This document shows, piece after piece, positions 17,375 through 26,514 of a stretch of 64,000 nt of DNA. The position numbers and the translations under genes are program-made. Position 1 is the stretch's first letter, and each line of letters begins with the position of its first letter. Location: NCBI RefSeq assembly GCF_000526995.1, contig NZ_AZUI01000001.1, forward strand, positions 1,240,001 through 1,304,000. Reading direction: 5' to 3'. This stretch comes from Lacrimispora indolis DSM 755. GTDB lineage: Bacteria > Bacillota > Clostridia > Lachnospirales > Lachnospiraceae. The notes below the pieces were generated by a model that saw only the letters and a list, made by a program, of their open reading frames with translations, was not told the DNA's origin and ran no database searches.

Positions 17375-18277
17375 TTGAAATTCTTCCCGTTTTTTTTCGA
17401 ACCATTCCTTCACAGCCTTGCGGTACTGGAGTGGGGTGGTTTCCATGATTGCCTTAAATTGCCTTAAAAATGTATTGACACTGTCATATCCGCATTTTGC
17501 CGAAATGCTTGTAACACTCTCATTGGTATTCTCAAGCAGGCTGGCAGCCTCACATACCCTGACGCTGTTAATATACTTTATCAGGGTCTTTCCAAAATAC
17601 TTGTTAAACTCCTTGCTGATGGTTGCCGGATGCAAATAAAAAAGTTCACTTAAAATCTGAAGATCCAGATTTTCCCGAAAATGTACATCAATATATTCCT
17701 TGATGTCTATCATCCTTAAATTCATCACGGACAACTCGCTTTCTCTCCGTTCCAGGCCGAACACCCGGAACAACAGGACAGAAATCTGGGTAATGAGGGT
17801 CCTTTCGATCATGGAGCGAAAGGGTTTATGAACGGCCTGCTCCCCATACAACTCCTGCAGCAGTTCTACAATATGGTAAAAGATATCAGGATCCACATGC
17901 TTATAACGTTCCTTATACACCTGTTCCGTTGGCGTAAGAAACACCTTTTTCAAATCCTCTCCAAGATTCAGGCTCTCGTAATAAGAGGGCCTGACCGACA
18001 ACCCGTACCTTAAGAAGGGGCACTCCAAAAGCCTCCTCTGGTGGTGCTCCTGTCCTCCGATCACCATGATATCACCCTGTTCCAGATGATATTTTTTACC
18101 GCAGACATAGTATTCCGCAGAACCCTGTTCAACAAACAGGATTTCGCTTGAGGAATGGATATGGTGCATCTCATTCCTCTCATATTCACAGGATCTGGAC
18201 ACATTGTAATTGTCCTCACTTAAGGCCCGGAAATGATCCGGTTCCCAGTAGTCATTTATCTTGATTTCCATATCCAC
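17366..18277 (-). CDS. AraC-family transcriptional regulator
   Basis: 303 residues. N-terminal cupin-like sensor (about 30-110: HHIHSSSEILFVEQGSAEYYVCGKKYHLEQGDIMVIGGQEHH) and C-terminal double HTH (about 190-295: IDIKEYIDVHFRENLDLQILSELFYLHPATISKEFNKYFGKTLIKYINSVRVCEAASLL...CGYDSVNTFLRQFKAIMETTPLQYRK). Located immediately upstream of the sugar importer and dehydratase genes, which it probably activates in response to the imported sugar or a derivative. Confidence 0.9.
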   Translation of the reverse strand: MDMEIKINDYWEPDHFRALSEDNYNVSRSCEYERNEMHHIHSSSEILFVEQGSAEYYVCGKKYHLEQGDIMVIGGQEHHQRRLLECPFLRYGLSVRPSYYESLNLGEDLKKVFLTPTEQVYKERYKHVDPDIFYHIVELLQELYGEQAVHKPFRSMIERTLITQISVLLFRVFGLERRESELSVMNLRMIDIKEYIDVHFRENLDLQILSELFYLHPATISKEFNKYFGKTLIKYINSVRVCEAASLLENTNESVTSISAKCGYDSVNTFLRQFKAIMETTPLQYRKAVKEWFEKKREEFQGL

Positions 18278-18311
18278 TCCTACCGATCATCCGCCGGGAG
18301 AAACAATCTCC

Positions 18312-18350
18312 AAACGAGACAAAACACGCTTTGCGCGTTTTGTCTCGTTT
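18312..18350 (-). terminator. long hairpin after rfbD
   Basis: AAACGAGACAAAACGCG pairs with CGTGTTTTGTCTCGTTT (17 bp) on the minus strand, about 50 bases past the rfbD stop. No T-run follows the stem, but its 3' arm is T-rich. Probable end of the rfbABD transcript. Confidence 0.55.
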
Positions 18351-18408
18351 GCCGCAGTGGTCGCCGAATGAACATGCAGGCATGTTCGCCCGGCTCATCA
18401 CCCGCGCA
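18351..18408 (-). repeat. REP-like palindromic element (copy A)
   Basis: Minus strand GCGCGGG-TGATGAGCC-GGGCGAACATGC-GCATGTTCATTCGGC. The centre GAACATGC/GCATGTTC is a perfect inverted repeat. It shares outline and many bases with 36988-37043 and 39841-39879. Overlaps the last codons of rfbD. Confidence 0.5.
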
Positions 18409-19234
18409 GATACCGCTTCAGCGCATCCTGCCAGGAAGGCAGGCGGCTGAACCCGTTTTCATCCAGTTTATCCTTGCTCATGCGGCTGTTCATGGGCCGC
18501 TTTGCCTTTACCGGGTACTGATCCGAGCCTACAGGCTCCACCTTAACATTCATGCCAGCCTGGTTAAAAATTTCACATGCAAACTCATACCAGCTGCAAA
18601 GGCCTTCATTGGTCGCATGGTAACGGCCGTATTTTTCCGTTTCGATCATATCCACCAGAAGACGGGCAAGGTCATAGGTATAGGTAGGGGAACCGATCTG
18701 ATCGGCTACAACCGTTAATTTATCATGGGTCATTCCAAGATTCAGCATGGTCTTTATGAAGTTCTTTCCGTTCACACCAAACACCCAGGCGATCCTGACA
18801 ATAAAATACTTGGCGAGGTTTTCCTCCACTGCCAGCTCTCCCTCGTATTTTGTCTGACCGTAAACATTTAACGGCTCCCTTTCGTCATCAGGCTCCCATG
18901 GACGGGTTCCCTGGCCATCGAATACATAATCCGTGCTGATGTACATCATCCGGATATCCAGTTCCCGGCATACCTTTGCAATGTACTCCGTTCCCTTTGC
19001 ATTCACGTTACGGCACAGTTCTTCGTTCTCTTCGGCAGCATCTACGGCCGTATAGGCTGCACAGTGGATGACCGCATCAGGAGCTGCTGCCCGAATGACT
19101 CTGTTTACGCTGACCTCATCAGTAATGTCCATCTCATCAATATCCACGCCAATGGCCTCATGTCCCCGCTTTTTCAGTTCATTTACTACATCAAATCCAA
19201 GCTGGCCTTTTACGCCAGTAACAAATACTTTCAT
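18398..19234 (-). CDS. rfbD: dTDP-4-dehydrorhamnose reductase
   Basis: 278 residues from the ATG at 19234 (MKVFVTGVKGQLGFDVV); the 17-codon upstream extension lacks a start signal of its own. Rossmann NAD(P) motif GxxGQLG at 7-13, catalytic Tyr/Lys (VYGQTKYEGE) and the STDYVFDG motif are present. It catalyses the last step to dTDP-L-rhamnose. Follows rfbB and rfbA in one transcript; rfbC (the 3,5-epimerase) is not in the window. Confidence 0.95.
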   Translation of the reverse strand: MKVFVTGVKGQLGFDVVNELKKRGHEAIGVDIDEMDITDEVSVNRVIRAAAPDAVIHCAAYTAVDAAEENEELCRNVNAKGTEYIAKVCRELDIRMMYISTDYVFDGQGTRPWEPDDEREPLNVYGQTKYEGELAVEENLAKYFIVRIAWVFGVNGKNFIKTMLNLGMTHDKLTVVADQIGSPTYTYDLARLLVDMIETEKYGRYHATNEGLCSWYEFACEIFNQAGMNVKVEPVGSDQYPVKAKRPMNSRMSKDKLDENGFSRLPSWQDALKRYLRG

Positions 19235-19296
19235 AGATGCCTCTTTTCTCCAAGGAAGTTCCATTTCTTTTATTAAGGAAACCATGCCGCAGAAGT

Positions 19297-20319
19297 TTAT
19301 AAACGGCTGCCGTACATGTTATCAAAATAATTCTGATATTCTCCGTTGATAATATGCTTCCACCAGTCCTCATTGTCCAGATACCAATGGATGGTCTGAC
19401 GGATCCCTGTGTCAAAGTTATATTGGGGCTTCCAGCCAAGCTCAGTTTCCAGCTTTTTCGGATCAATGGCATAGCGCCTGTCATGTCCCGGGCGGTCTGT
19501 AACAAACTTAATCAGGCTCTCCGGCTTATCAAGGGCCTTGAGAATGGTCTGAACCACTTCTAAGTTGGTGCGTTCGTTATGTCCGCCTACATTGTAGACC
19601 TCTCCTTCTTTTCCCTTGTGGATGATTAAGTCAATGGCCTCGCAATGGTCGGAAACGTGGAGCCAGTCTCTTACATTTTCCCCTGTTCCGTATACCGGAA
19701 GCTCTTCATCTGCCAAAGCGCGGCTGATGATAAGAGGAATCAGCTTTTCCGGAAAATGATAGGGTCCGTAATTATTGGAGCATCTGGAAATAGTTACCGG
19801 AAGTCCAAACGTCCTCTGGTATGCCAGAACAAAAAGATCTGCGCTTGCCTTTGAAGAAGAATATGGGCTAGACGTATGAAGCGGCGTTTCCTCTGTAAAA
19901 AATAAGTCCGGGCGGTCCAAAGGCAGGTCGCCGTATACTTCATCTGTGGAAACCTGATGATAGCGCCTGATTCCGTAAGTGCGGCAGGCATCAAGAAGGG
20001 TGGTGGTCCCCATTACATTGGTCCTTACGAAGCTTTCAGGATCCGTAATGGAGCGGTCCACATGGCTCTCTGCCGCAAAGTTTACCACTACATCCGGCTT
20101 TTCCTTTTCAAAAAGGTCAAAAATAAAGCTTCTGTCCGCAATATCTCCTTTTACAAACCGATAATTGGGCTTATTTTCAACAGGCTTTAATGTCTCTAAG
20201 TTTCCTGCGTAGGTCAAAAGATCCAGATTAATGATCTGGTAATCCGGGTATTTATTCACCATATGATGTACGAAATTTCCGCCGATAAAACCGGCTCCTC
20301 CGGTAACGATAATCTTCAT
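19297..20319 (-). CDS. rfbB: dTDP-glucose 4,6-dehydratase
   Basis: 340 residues. NAD-binding GGAGFIGGNF at 7-16, the STDEVYGDLP motif with the catalytic Asp/Glu, and YSSSKASAD with the catalytic Tyr/Lys are all present. It converts dTDP-glucose to dTDP-4-keto-6-deoxyglucose, the branch point for dTDP-rhamnose and other deoxysugars. Middle gene of the rfbABD operon. Confidence 0.96.
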   Translation of the reverse strand: MKIIVTGGAGFIGGNFVHHMVNKYPDYQIINLDLLTYAGNLETLKPVENKPNYRFVKGDIADRSFIFDLFEKEKPDVVVNFAAESHVDRSITDPESFVRTNVMGTTTLLDACRTYGIRRYHQVSTDEVYGDLPLDRPDLFFTEETPLHTSSPYSSSKASADLFVLAYQRTFGLPVTISRCSNNYGPYHFPEKLIPLIISRALADEELPVYGTGENVRDWLHVSDHCEAIDLIIHKGKEGEVYNVGGHNERTNLEVVQTILKALDKPESLIKFVTDRPGHDRRYAIDPKKLETELGWKPQYNFDTGIRQTIHWYLDNEDWWKHIINGEYQNYFDNMYGSRL

Positions 20320-20367
20320 TTATACTTCCTCCTGCTTTTATTGACATATTTTTAATGCGGGCAAACC

Positions 20368-21255
20368 TTAACCGTGCAATCTATCAATGTATTTTCCTGC
20401 AAGGACATCCATTAAATATTGTCCGTACTGGTTCTTTTTCAAAGGCTCAATGCTCTTTATGAGCTGGTCCTTTGTGATCCAGTGGTTTAAGTAAGCGATT
20501 TCTTCCAGACAGGCAATCTTCCTGTGCTGGTGTGTCTCCATGGTGCGGACAAAATTAGTGGCGTCTACCAGGGATTCGTGGGTTCCCGTATCAAGCCAGG
20601 TAAAGCCTTGTCCCAAAAGCTCCACATCAAGCTTTCCTTCCTCTAAATAAATGCGGTTTAAATCCGTAATTTCCAGTTCCCCTCTGGCCGATGGTTTTAA
20701 ATTCTTCGCATACTCCACGACCTTATTATCATAGAAGTAAAGGCCTGTTACACAGTAATTGCTCTTTGGTTTTGCCGGCTTTTCTTCAATGGATACTGCT
20801 TTTCCGTCAGAATCAAATTCCACAATGCCAAAGCGCTCCGGATCATCCACATAATAGCCGAATACGGTTGCTCCATCCTTTTTGTTTGCCGCATTTAACA
20901 GACGCTTGTTAAGTCCGTGGCCTGCAAAAATATTGTCCCCAAGGATCATAGCCACGCTGTCATCCCCGATGAAGTCCGCTCCAATGATAAATGCCTGGGC
21001 AAGGCCATCCGGGGAAGGCTGTACCGCATAGGACAGGCTGATCCCGAACTGGCTTCCGTCTCCTAAAAGAGCCTCAAACCTGGGCGTATCATCAGGCGTG
21101 GAGATGATCAGGATATCCCGGATCCCTGCATTCATTAAAACGGACAGGGGATAATAGATCATGGGCTTGTCATAAATAGGCAGTAACTGTTTGGAAGTTA
21201 CCATGGTCAGCGGGTAAAGTCTGGTGCCGGAGCCTCCGGCAAGAATAATTCCCTT
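20368..21255 (-). CDS. rfbA: glucose-1-phosphate thymidylyltransferase
   Basis: 295 residues from the ATG at 21255 ([18 protein letters not shown]), with GGAGGAAAAACAA upstream; an upstream frame extension overlaps the promoter and is rejected. Nucleotidyltransferase signature [11 protein letters not shown], uridine/thymidine-contact region [15 protein letters not shown] and [20 protein letters not shown] are intact. It makes dTDP-glucose. First gene of the operon; its promoter carries the same operator as the adjacent merR-type gene. Confidence 0.96.
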   Translation of the reverse strand, partial: KGIILAGGSGTRLYPLTMVTSKQLLPIYDKPMIYYPLSVLMNAGIRDILIISTPDDTPRFEALLGDGSQFGISLSYAVQPSPDGLAQAFIIGADFIGDDSVAMILGDNIFAGHGLNKRLLNAANKKDGATVFGYYVDDPERFGIVEFDSDGKAVSIEEKPAKPKSNYCVTGLYFYDNKVVEYAKNLKPSARGELEITDLNRIYLEEGKLDVELLGQGFTWLDTGTHESLVDATNFVRTMETHQHRKIACLEEIAYLNHWITKDQLIKSIEPLKKNQYGQYLMDVLAGKYIDRLHG

Positions 21256-21289
21256 CATTTGTTTTTCCTCCGTATTAATTCGTGATATC

Positions 21290-21320
21290 ATCATACAGGG
21301 TGACGTAAGGTCACTGTCAA
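21290..21320 (-). promoter_or_regulatory. rfbABD promoter with MerR-type operator
   Basis: Minus strand TTGACA (21315-21320), a 19-bp spacer (21296-21314), TATGAT (21290-21295). The spacer holds the dyad GTGAC-CTTAC-GTCAC then CCT. The over-long 19-bp spacer with a central dyad is the hallmark of MerR-activated promoters. Almost the same spacer occurs at 22570-22588. Confidence 0.8.
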
Positions 21321-21342
21321 GTCCTTATTCATTAATTTTTCT

Positions 21343-22524
21343 TTACTTTCTGCAGATAAATGCCCCAGCACGCTTTGTAATATGGATAAAACCCTTTTTT
21401 TCCATTTTTTTCTTCAGAAATTCCCGGAATTCCTCGTAGCGGTCGCTTAAATACTCCTGCTGGTTGCCATGGCAGGAAAGAATGTATTCCATAAGCGCCC
21501 CCGGGTCACTGACTTCTAAGTAATCCTTATAGTCTTCCCTCTCCACTGAATGAAAATGGTCTTTTAAAATTTCCTCTCCATTTTCAAGGCCAAACACATC
21601 ATATAAATTCACTTCGGAAAGAGCGATTCTGGAATCGAATTCCTTTACCAGCTGGCTGATCTCCTTCATATGATCTGAGCCATAGGTGCTGCAGTAAAAA
21701 ATGCCTCCCGGTTTCAGAACTCTTTTCACCTGTTCCAGCGCTTCATCTAAATTTGTAAGATAAAATAGGAGATGATTGGCTGCCACAACATGAAAGCTTT
21801 CCTCAGCCTTGGGGATCTGACGGCAGTCAAATACTTCAAAGGTAAAGGAACCGGGAACATTTTTCAGGCTTTCTTCCACATCCCGGATCATCCCTTCTGA
21901 AATGTCAGACAGGCAGATCCTTGCATCCGCCGGTATCCTGTCCTTATTTGCACGCCACAATTCCCCATTGCCGCAGCCCAGCTCCAGAATGCTTTTTCCA
22001 TCCAAAGGCTCCATCAGGTCGTACAGCCACTGAAACCAGCCCATGGAATTCTTTGTATACTTTTTATGAAGACCGATCCGGATGCTTATATTTGCTGCAT
22101 CCTTATATTGCTCCACAAGGGACCGTTCCATATTGGTAATATGGATTAAGTGGAGGATTTTATTCCAGTCCACGGACTGGTTTTCCGTCACCAGCTTTGA
22201 AGTCTCCGTAAGGGTCTGCTCCACCAGCTTTAAGTGCTCAATCCTCTTCCTGATGAGATTTAATTGAAGCCGGAGAGACTCTTCAACGTAATCATTGTCA
22301 TCATCATTGATGGTAATGGAACGGATCTCATCTAAGGAAAAGCCCAGATATTTTAAGGAGAGAATTTTCTGAAGCTTTGCGAAATCGGAATCCGTATATA
22401 GCCGGTATCCTCCCTCGCTCATTCCCGATGGTTTTAACAGTCCCTGTTTATCGTAGTACCGCACGGTGCGTATGGAAACATTGGCTTTTTTTGCGAACTG
22501 GCCTGAGGTATAATATTGGTTCAT
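21343..22524 (-). CDS. MerR-family regulator fused to SAM-dependent methyltransferase
   Basis: 393 residues. The N-terminal winged HTH (YYTSGQFAKKANVSIRTVRYYDKQGLLKPSGMSEGGYRLYTDSDFAKLQKI, 4-55) is MerR class, followed by a coiled coil (about 75-115). From about 160 there is a class I methyltransferase with motif I ILELGCGNGEL (179-189) and the post-motif HVVAANHLLFYL and VKRVLKPGGIFYC regions. The catalytic half thus replaces the usual small-ligand domain. It reads into rfbABD from upstream, and its promoter and that of rfbA share one operator. The methyl acceptor is unknown; SAM binding could itself be the signal. Confidence 0.88.
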   Translation of the reverse strand: MNQYYTSGQFAKKANVSIRTVRYYDKQGLLKPSGMSEGGYRLYTDSDFAKLQKILSLKYLGFSLDEIRSITINDDDNDYVEESLRLQLNLIRKRIEHLKLVEQTLTETSKLVTENQSVDWNKILHLIHITNMERSLVEQYKDAANISIRIGLHKKYTKNSMGWFQWLYDLMEPLDGKSILELGCGNGELWRANKDRIPADARICLSDISEGMIRDVEESLKNVPGSFTFEVFDCRQIPKAEESFHVVAANHLLFYLTNLDEALEQVKRVLKPGGIFYCSTYGSDHMKEISQLVKEFDSRIALSEVNLYDVFGLENGEEILKDHFHSVEREDYKDYLEVSDPGALMEYILSCHGNQQEYLSDRYEEFREFLKKKMEKKGFIHITKRAGAFICRK

Positions 22525-22563
22525 TGGCCTGTCACCTCCTTTTTCCTGAATTATTATATATGT

Positions 22564-22594
22564 ATTATAAAGGGTGACGTATGGTCATGGTCAA
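22564..22594 (-). promoter_or_regulatory. merR-type gene promoter with matching operator
   Basis: Minus strand TTGACC (22589-22594), 19-bp spacer (22570-22588), TATAAT (22564-22569). Spacer dyad TGAC-CATAC-GTCA then CCCTT; 16 or so of its 19 bases equal the rfbA spacer, consistent with autoregulation. Confidence 0.8.
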
Positions 22595-22632
22595 GTGAAT
22601 TTTGAAAGATTGGATAAAAGAAAGAAAGAAAA

Positions 22633-22669
22633 AACGTGTGCAGGCCTTTTGATTCAGACCGCACACGTT
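22633..22669 (-). terminator. terminator of the cps kinase operon
   Basis: Minus strand AACGTGTGC...GCACACGTT followed by TTTTCTTTC, about 20 bases past the kinase stop. It isolates the operon from the merR-type gene. Confidence 0.8.
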
Positions 22670-22689
22670 CTTTTTGATCCTTACTAATA

Positions 22690-23388
22690 TCATTCTCCAT
22701 AGTTTCCGTAATACTTGCCATAATATTTCCCGTAATAGTTTCCGTAATAAGCGTCTCGCTCCATATCTATCTTATTTAACACGACACCCAAAATACGGCA
22801 CTCACTCTTTTCCAGCTGTTCTTTCACCCTTTGCAGCATTTTGTAGCTGATCACACCGCTTTCCACAACTATAATCGCACCATCCACATATCTTGCAATA
22901 AGGGCTGCATCGATTACGCTTCCAAGGGGCGGCGCATCTACGATAATATAGTCGTAATTCTCCCGCTGCTCTTCCAGCAGCTTTGCAAACAAAGGTCCCC
23001 CAAGAAGTTCGGTAGGGTTGGGAGAAACTGGTCCTGCAAGAATTATATCCATATTCTTAATGTCTGTCTGACAGATTACATCCTCCATGGTTTTCTGCCC
23101 TGTCATATAATGGGTCAGCCCAAATGTATTTCCATCCACCTTATATCGGCCTGCAATAACCGATTTTCTGATATCAGCATCTACAAACAATACCCGATTA
23201 TCCGCCGCTGCAAAGGAGCTGGCAAGCTGAAATGAAACGGAGGTTTTTCCTTCATTGGGGGTAGAGCTGGTAAGAGTCAATACTTTAATATCCTTACCTG
23301 AAAAAAGAATATTTGTCCTCAATGTTTTAAATGCTTCGTTTGCTTTAAAATCAAGTTTATCTTTTCTGCGGAATGAAACCTTTCTCAT
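22690..23388 (-). CDS. cpsD: capsular polysaccharide BY-kinase (CpsD/YwqD type)
   Basis: 232 residues. Walker A (SSTPNEGKTSVSFQLA, about 41-56), Walker A' (VLFVDADIRKS) and Walker B (DYIIVDAPPLG) of bacterial tyrosine kinases are present. The C-terminus is a tyrosine cluster of repeated YYGNYYGKYYGK units that serves as autophosphorylation tail. It controls chain length and export of surface polysaccharide together with the Wzz-like partner, whose gene overlaps by 4 bases. Cytosolic, membrane-recruited. Confidence 0.92.
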   Translation of the reverse strand: MRKVSFRRKDKLDFKANEAFKTLRTNILFSGKDIKVLTLTSSTPNEGKTSVSFQLASSFAAADNRVLFVDADIRKSVIAGRYKVDGNTFGLTHYMTGQKTMEDVICQTDIKNMDIILAGPVSPNPTELLGGPLFAKLLEEQRENYDYIIVDAPPLGSVIDAALIARYVDGAIIVVESGVISYKMLQRVKEQLEKSECRILGVVLNKIDMERDAYYGNYYGKYYGKYYGNYGE

Positions 23389-24128
23389 TGCACCTTACCT
23401 CCTCTCCCAAAGTTCCTCTTTCGTCTTTTTTTCTGCATGGAAGCATTTTCTTCAAACAATGGAATAGCAGCCAGTGTATTCAACCCCAGGTACTTTTCCA
23501 CATCCTCGGGAGTTTTAACCGTATCATTCATAATAAATAACACCAGTATGATTAATGCGGACAGAAACATCCCTGCAAATCCGCCCAGTAATGAACTCTT
23601 TGTAATACTTGGCCTGGTTTTGTCAGTCGGCAGATATCCTTCCTCTACAATATTCGGCGGAACGGAATCCATAATTTGAGCCATTCGGGCAGATGCCACT
23701 TTTGCCACTTCATCCGCAATACTTTTGGCCATGTACGGATCTGAATCCTCTACTGATATAGTAAGAATTCTGGTATCTGTTGGATTCTCCACCTTAATCT
23801 TACCCACAAGCTGTTCATGAGACATATTTAAATCCAGATCCGAAATGACCTGGTTCGTAACAGGCCTGCTGGTCACCAGTACCTTGTAATCCTTTGTAAG
23901 CTGAGTTCCCAGCTGCAGATCCGTCAGAGAAGTCAGTGTAGTAGTCTTATTAACTATATAGAGCATGGTAGAAGAAGTAAAAACAGGCTCCATAACCATT
24001 GCTGCAAATAAGCCTAAGGAAGCTGCTCCCAAAATACCGGTCAATAAAATAATCCATATTTTCCGTCTCAAAACATAAAATAACTCAATTAAATCTATTT
24101 CAATCTCATCGTCCTGATTGGTTCCCAT
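23385..24128 (-). CDS. cpsC: Wzz-family chain-length regulator / kinase activator (CpsC type)
   Basis: 247 residues: cytosolic start with acidic stretch (DDEIEIDLIELFYVLRRKIWIILLTGILGAASLG), membrane helix at about 25-47, extracytoplasmic Wzz domain, and a second helix (about 178-200) preceded by the Pro-rich DKTRPSITKSS. The cytoplasmic tail would activate the adjacent BY-kinase. Overlap with the kinase gene supports a two-protein co-polymerase. Confidence 0.92.
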   Translation of the reverse strand: MGTNQDDEIEIDLIELFYVLRRKIWIILLTGILGAASLGLFAAMVMEPVFTSSTMLYIVNKTTTLTSLTDLQLGTQLTKDYKVLVTSRPVTNQVISDLDLNMSHEQLVGKIKVENPTDTRILTISVEDSDPYMAKSIADEVAKVASARMAQIMDSVPPNIVEEGYLPTDKTRPSITKSSLLGGFAGMFLSALIILVLFIMNDTVKTPEDVEKYLGLNTLAAIPLFEENASMQKKRRKRNFGRGGKVQ

Positions 24129-24142
24129 AACTTTCTCCTCAG

Positions 24143-24880
24143 TTAAATAATGATATCATTCAACAATGCAATTCCATTCTGGTATAATATCTTTTGTCCT
24201 AACCGGGAATCGCAATTGTGCATCACCCATTCGGCCCCCTTCTTTATATCCGGCTGCCTGTATACCATGCCGTGGCTGTCTGTAGCAAGAAAATGAATCA
24301 GACCGGATTTGCATAGTTTTTTTACAAAAGCTGCTTTCTGGTTTAACACGCCTCCCTTTAAACTGGAAGCGTTTACCTGGAAATATGCGCCTAAATCCTG
24401 CAGGTCCCGAATTCGCTCCAGCCTTTTATTCAGGCATAGATAACGCTCAATGTGAGCCAGAATCGGAATATATCCCCTTGCAGACAATTTCCTGACCGCA
24501 CGATATAACTCCTCATAAGCAACTGAGGGCAAAAACTCAACCAGAATATAACTTGTCCCGGACATTGTCCATATTTCCCCTGCATCCAACCGCTCCGCAA
24601 GGCTCTCAGAATACATGAGCTCACAACCCAGATAGAGTTCCATCTCTTTTCCAAAATCTGTTTTTTCCAACCTGCCTTTTAAATCATCAAAAGAAGCATT
24701 TATGTTTTCTGCTTGCTGAGAGGTTAAATTCGCCGTCACATGGGGGGTACAAATGATCCACCTGACATTTTGATCGTACTCTTCCTTTAATGCAGCCAGG
24801 CTTTCTTTTATATCCTTTGCTCCGTCGTCTACCCCAGGTATTAAATGGCAGTGTATATCAAAAAAATATATCTGTTCCAA
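24143..24880 (-). CDS. cpsB: PHP-family tyrosine phosphatase (CpsB/YwqE type)
   Basis: 245 residues. The metal-binding PHP motifs are visible: FFDIHCHLIPGVDDGAKD near the start, ICTPHVTANL, LAHIERY and the late ATDSHG. Such manganese-dependent phosphatases dephosphorylate the BY-kinase tail, closing the phosphorylation cycle with the two downstream genes. One base separates it from the upstream membrane-protein gene. Confidence 0.93.
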   Translation of the reverse strand: MEQIYFFDIHCHLIPGVDDGAKDIKESLAALKEEYDQNVRWIICTPHVTANLTSQQAENINASFDDLKGRLEKTDFGKEMELYLGCELMYSESLAERLDAGEIWTMSGTSYILVEFLPSVAYEELYRAVRKLSARGYIPILAHIERYLCLNKRLERIRDLQDLGAYFQVNASSLKGGVLNQKAAFVKKLCKSGLIHFLATDSHGMVYRQPDIKKGAEWVMHNCDSRLGQKILYQNGIALLNDIII

Positions 24881-24881
24881 G

Positions 24882-26441
24882 TTATTTGCCTTCTTTCCAT
24901 GCTTTTACAGCAGCAAGAACCATACAGGCCAACAGCACTCCTATCCCGCAAACAACCGCTCCTGCCTTCCATATCCCGCTTTTGTAAATTTCAAAAAATG
25001 AATTCATATAAGGAGGTTTGATTTCTCCCAGCCGGCCTGAAATAACCATATTGCTTCCGGTAAAGACCAAAAAGCCCAATGCACTTCCCAGCATTAATCC
25101 TTTTGCTCCCAGTGACAGGCCCCGGTATTTGTAATGATGGAGAAAAACAAGAATGATCTGTGCCGCCGCGATTAAAAGTAATGAGACAGGCAGAAGAAGA
25201 GTTACCGTCTTTGTATAGTCGGCCTTCAACTGTAACCACCACGAGGCAAACGGCCATTTTAGTAAAGCCGTGTATTTTTCATCAAGGCGTCCCATCAGAA
25301 GAGAAAGTCCTGCTTCCGCTTCTTTTGTCATAGATACAGACTGCCCTTGTAAATATTTCTCAATATCGGCTTTTAATGGTTCTATTAAAACAGAAGTATC
25401 GGCTTTATAGCCCCCCTGCCTCAAATCATTTTCTACCTGCTGCCTGGCCGCTATAACCACCCTTTCGTAGGTGAGAGATTGGTCCATGACGCTGTTCGGG
25501 ATATTTAACAGTGAAAATGAGATGGAAGTATCCTTCCTGAGTTCATTATAGGCAAATGAATAATATCCTGTATCCGCTAATTTACTGAGAATCGCATTTT
25601 TCTGAAATGCTCCGAACCAGCCTCCGCCAATTAAGCATAATGTTAAAGACAGAGCTGCTATGGCAGCTGTCAGAATATATTTCAAAAGTTTGCGCAGCTT
25701 CCGATGACTGTGACTGATTAATAACTTCTTATGTATTGATATAGCAAGTACCGCTGCAATTGCAAATGCAGATGCTGCCAAACATCCCCACATGATTTCG
25801 TACCGGATCTTAAACTGCTGCATCCGTGCATCTGTATCTTTATATAAGTATTCATAAGTCTGGGGAGGCGCCTTGTCTACAAGTTCGAGGATGGATATTA
25901 CGGATGAGGTCTTTTCTGTTATGCGATCTTCTTTCGTACCTTCTTTTGATGTAGCGGAATTGTCTTCCGGTTTAGCCTCTGGGCCTTCGTTTTCCTGCGT
26001 TCCCGCAGTCTCTGGTTCCTTCTGATTTTCTTCTGTGTTTTGCTTCTCAGGTTTTTTTGTGGATGTACTGCTTTCCTGCCGTTCCGCTTGACCTTCTGAA
26101 GGAGCTTGTGAAGGTTCTGTTTCCGAAGAGGAGGTTCTTCCTACCTCTACTAAATAACCGCTTTCCACTCCGGTCTGTACATTGGCATATATTTCTGAAA
26201 TAGCTGCCTGAGCCTGTTCCGCAGTCAATTCCACATCATCCTGGGCCAGATAGCTTTTTACCGAGCTAATGTATTCCGGTTTGACCGCATAAATAATTCC
26301 GTCTTTCTCAAATTGTCCGCTTACCGCGGATATGACAGACTGCTCGTTCCCATTAATGGACCCAGCAAACGCCGTCTGGGCTGCGCAGGCACTTATGATA
26401 AATGCTATTCCACAAATTATCCATCTTTTTTTTACTCTCAT
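24882..26441 (-). CDS. unknown envelope membrane protein in cps operon
   Basis: 519 residues from the ATG at 26441 (MRVKKRWIICGIAFIISACAA), which has GGAG at useful distance; an ATG four codons earlier overlaps it. Signal peptide, then an extracytoplasmic N-domain, then a low-complexity Glu/Ser/Thr/Lys linker (about 105-185), then a domain with about five membrane helices (near 218-238, 255-275, 410-430, 445-465, 490-515). No family is recognised. The start of the phosphatase/Wzz/kinase operon implies a job in polysaccharide export, assembly or sensing, but this is context only. Confidence 0.75.
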   Translation of the reverse strand: MRVKKRWIICGIAFIISACAAQTAFAGSINGNEQSVISAVSGQFEKDGIIYAVKPEYISSVKSYLAQDDVELTAEQAQAAISEIYANVQTGVESGYLVEVGRTSSSETEPSQAPSEGQAERQESSTSTKKPEKQNTEENQKEPETAGTQENEGPEAKPEDNSATSKEGTKEDRITEKTSSVISILELVDKAPPQTYEYLYKDTDARMQQFKIRYEIMWGCLAASAFAIAAVLAISIHKKLLISHSHRKLRKLLKYILTAAIAALSLTLCLIGGGWFGAFQKNAILSKLADTGYYSFAYNELRKDTSISFSLLNIPNSVMDQSLTYERVVIAARQQVENDLRQGGYKADTSVLIEPLKADIEKYLQGQSVSMTKEAEAGLSLLMGRLDEKYTALLKWPFASWWLQLKADYTKTVTLLLPVSLLLIAAAQIILVFLHHYKYRGLSLGAKGLMLGSALGFLVFTGSNMVISGRLGEIKPPYMNSFFEIYKSGIWKAGAVVCGIGVLLACMVLAAVKAWKEGK

Positions 26442-26463
26442 GCCGCTCTCCATATTTAAAATA

Positions 26464-26487
26464 GGGCGGTTCCTGTGAGAGCCACCC
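26464..26487 (-). other. hairpin between CW-repeat gene and cps operon
   Basis: GGGTGG...CCGCCC on the minus strand, 28 bases after the stop of the CW-repeat gene, followed by TATTTTAAAT. It may partly terminate, letting some transcription into the cps genes. Confidence 0.5.
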
Positions 26488-26514
26488 TAAAAAGAAATAA
26501 TATCAAAACAATTT

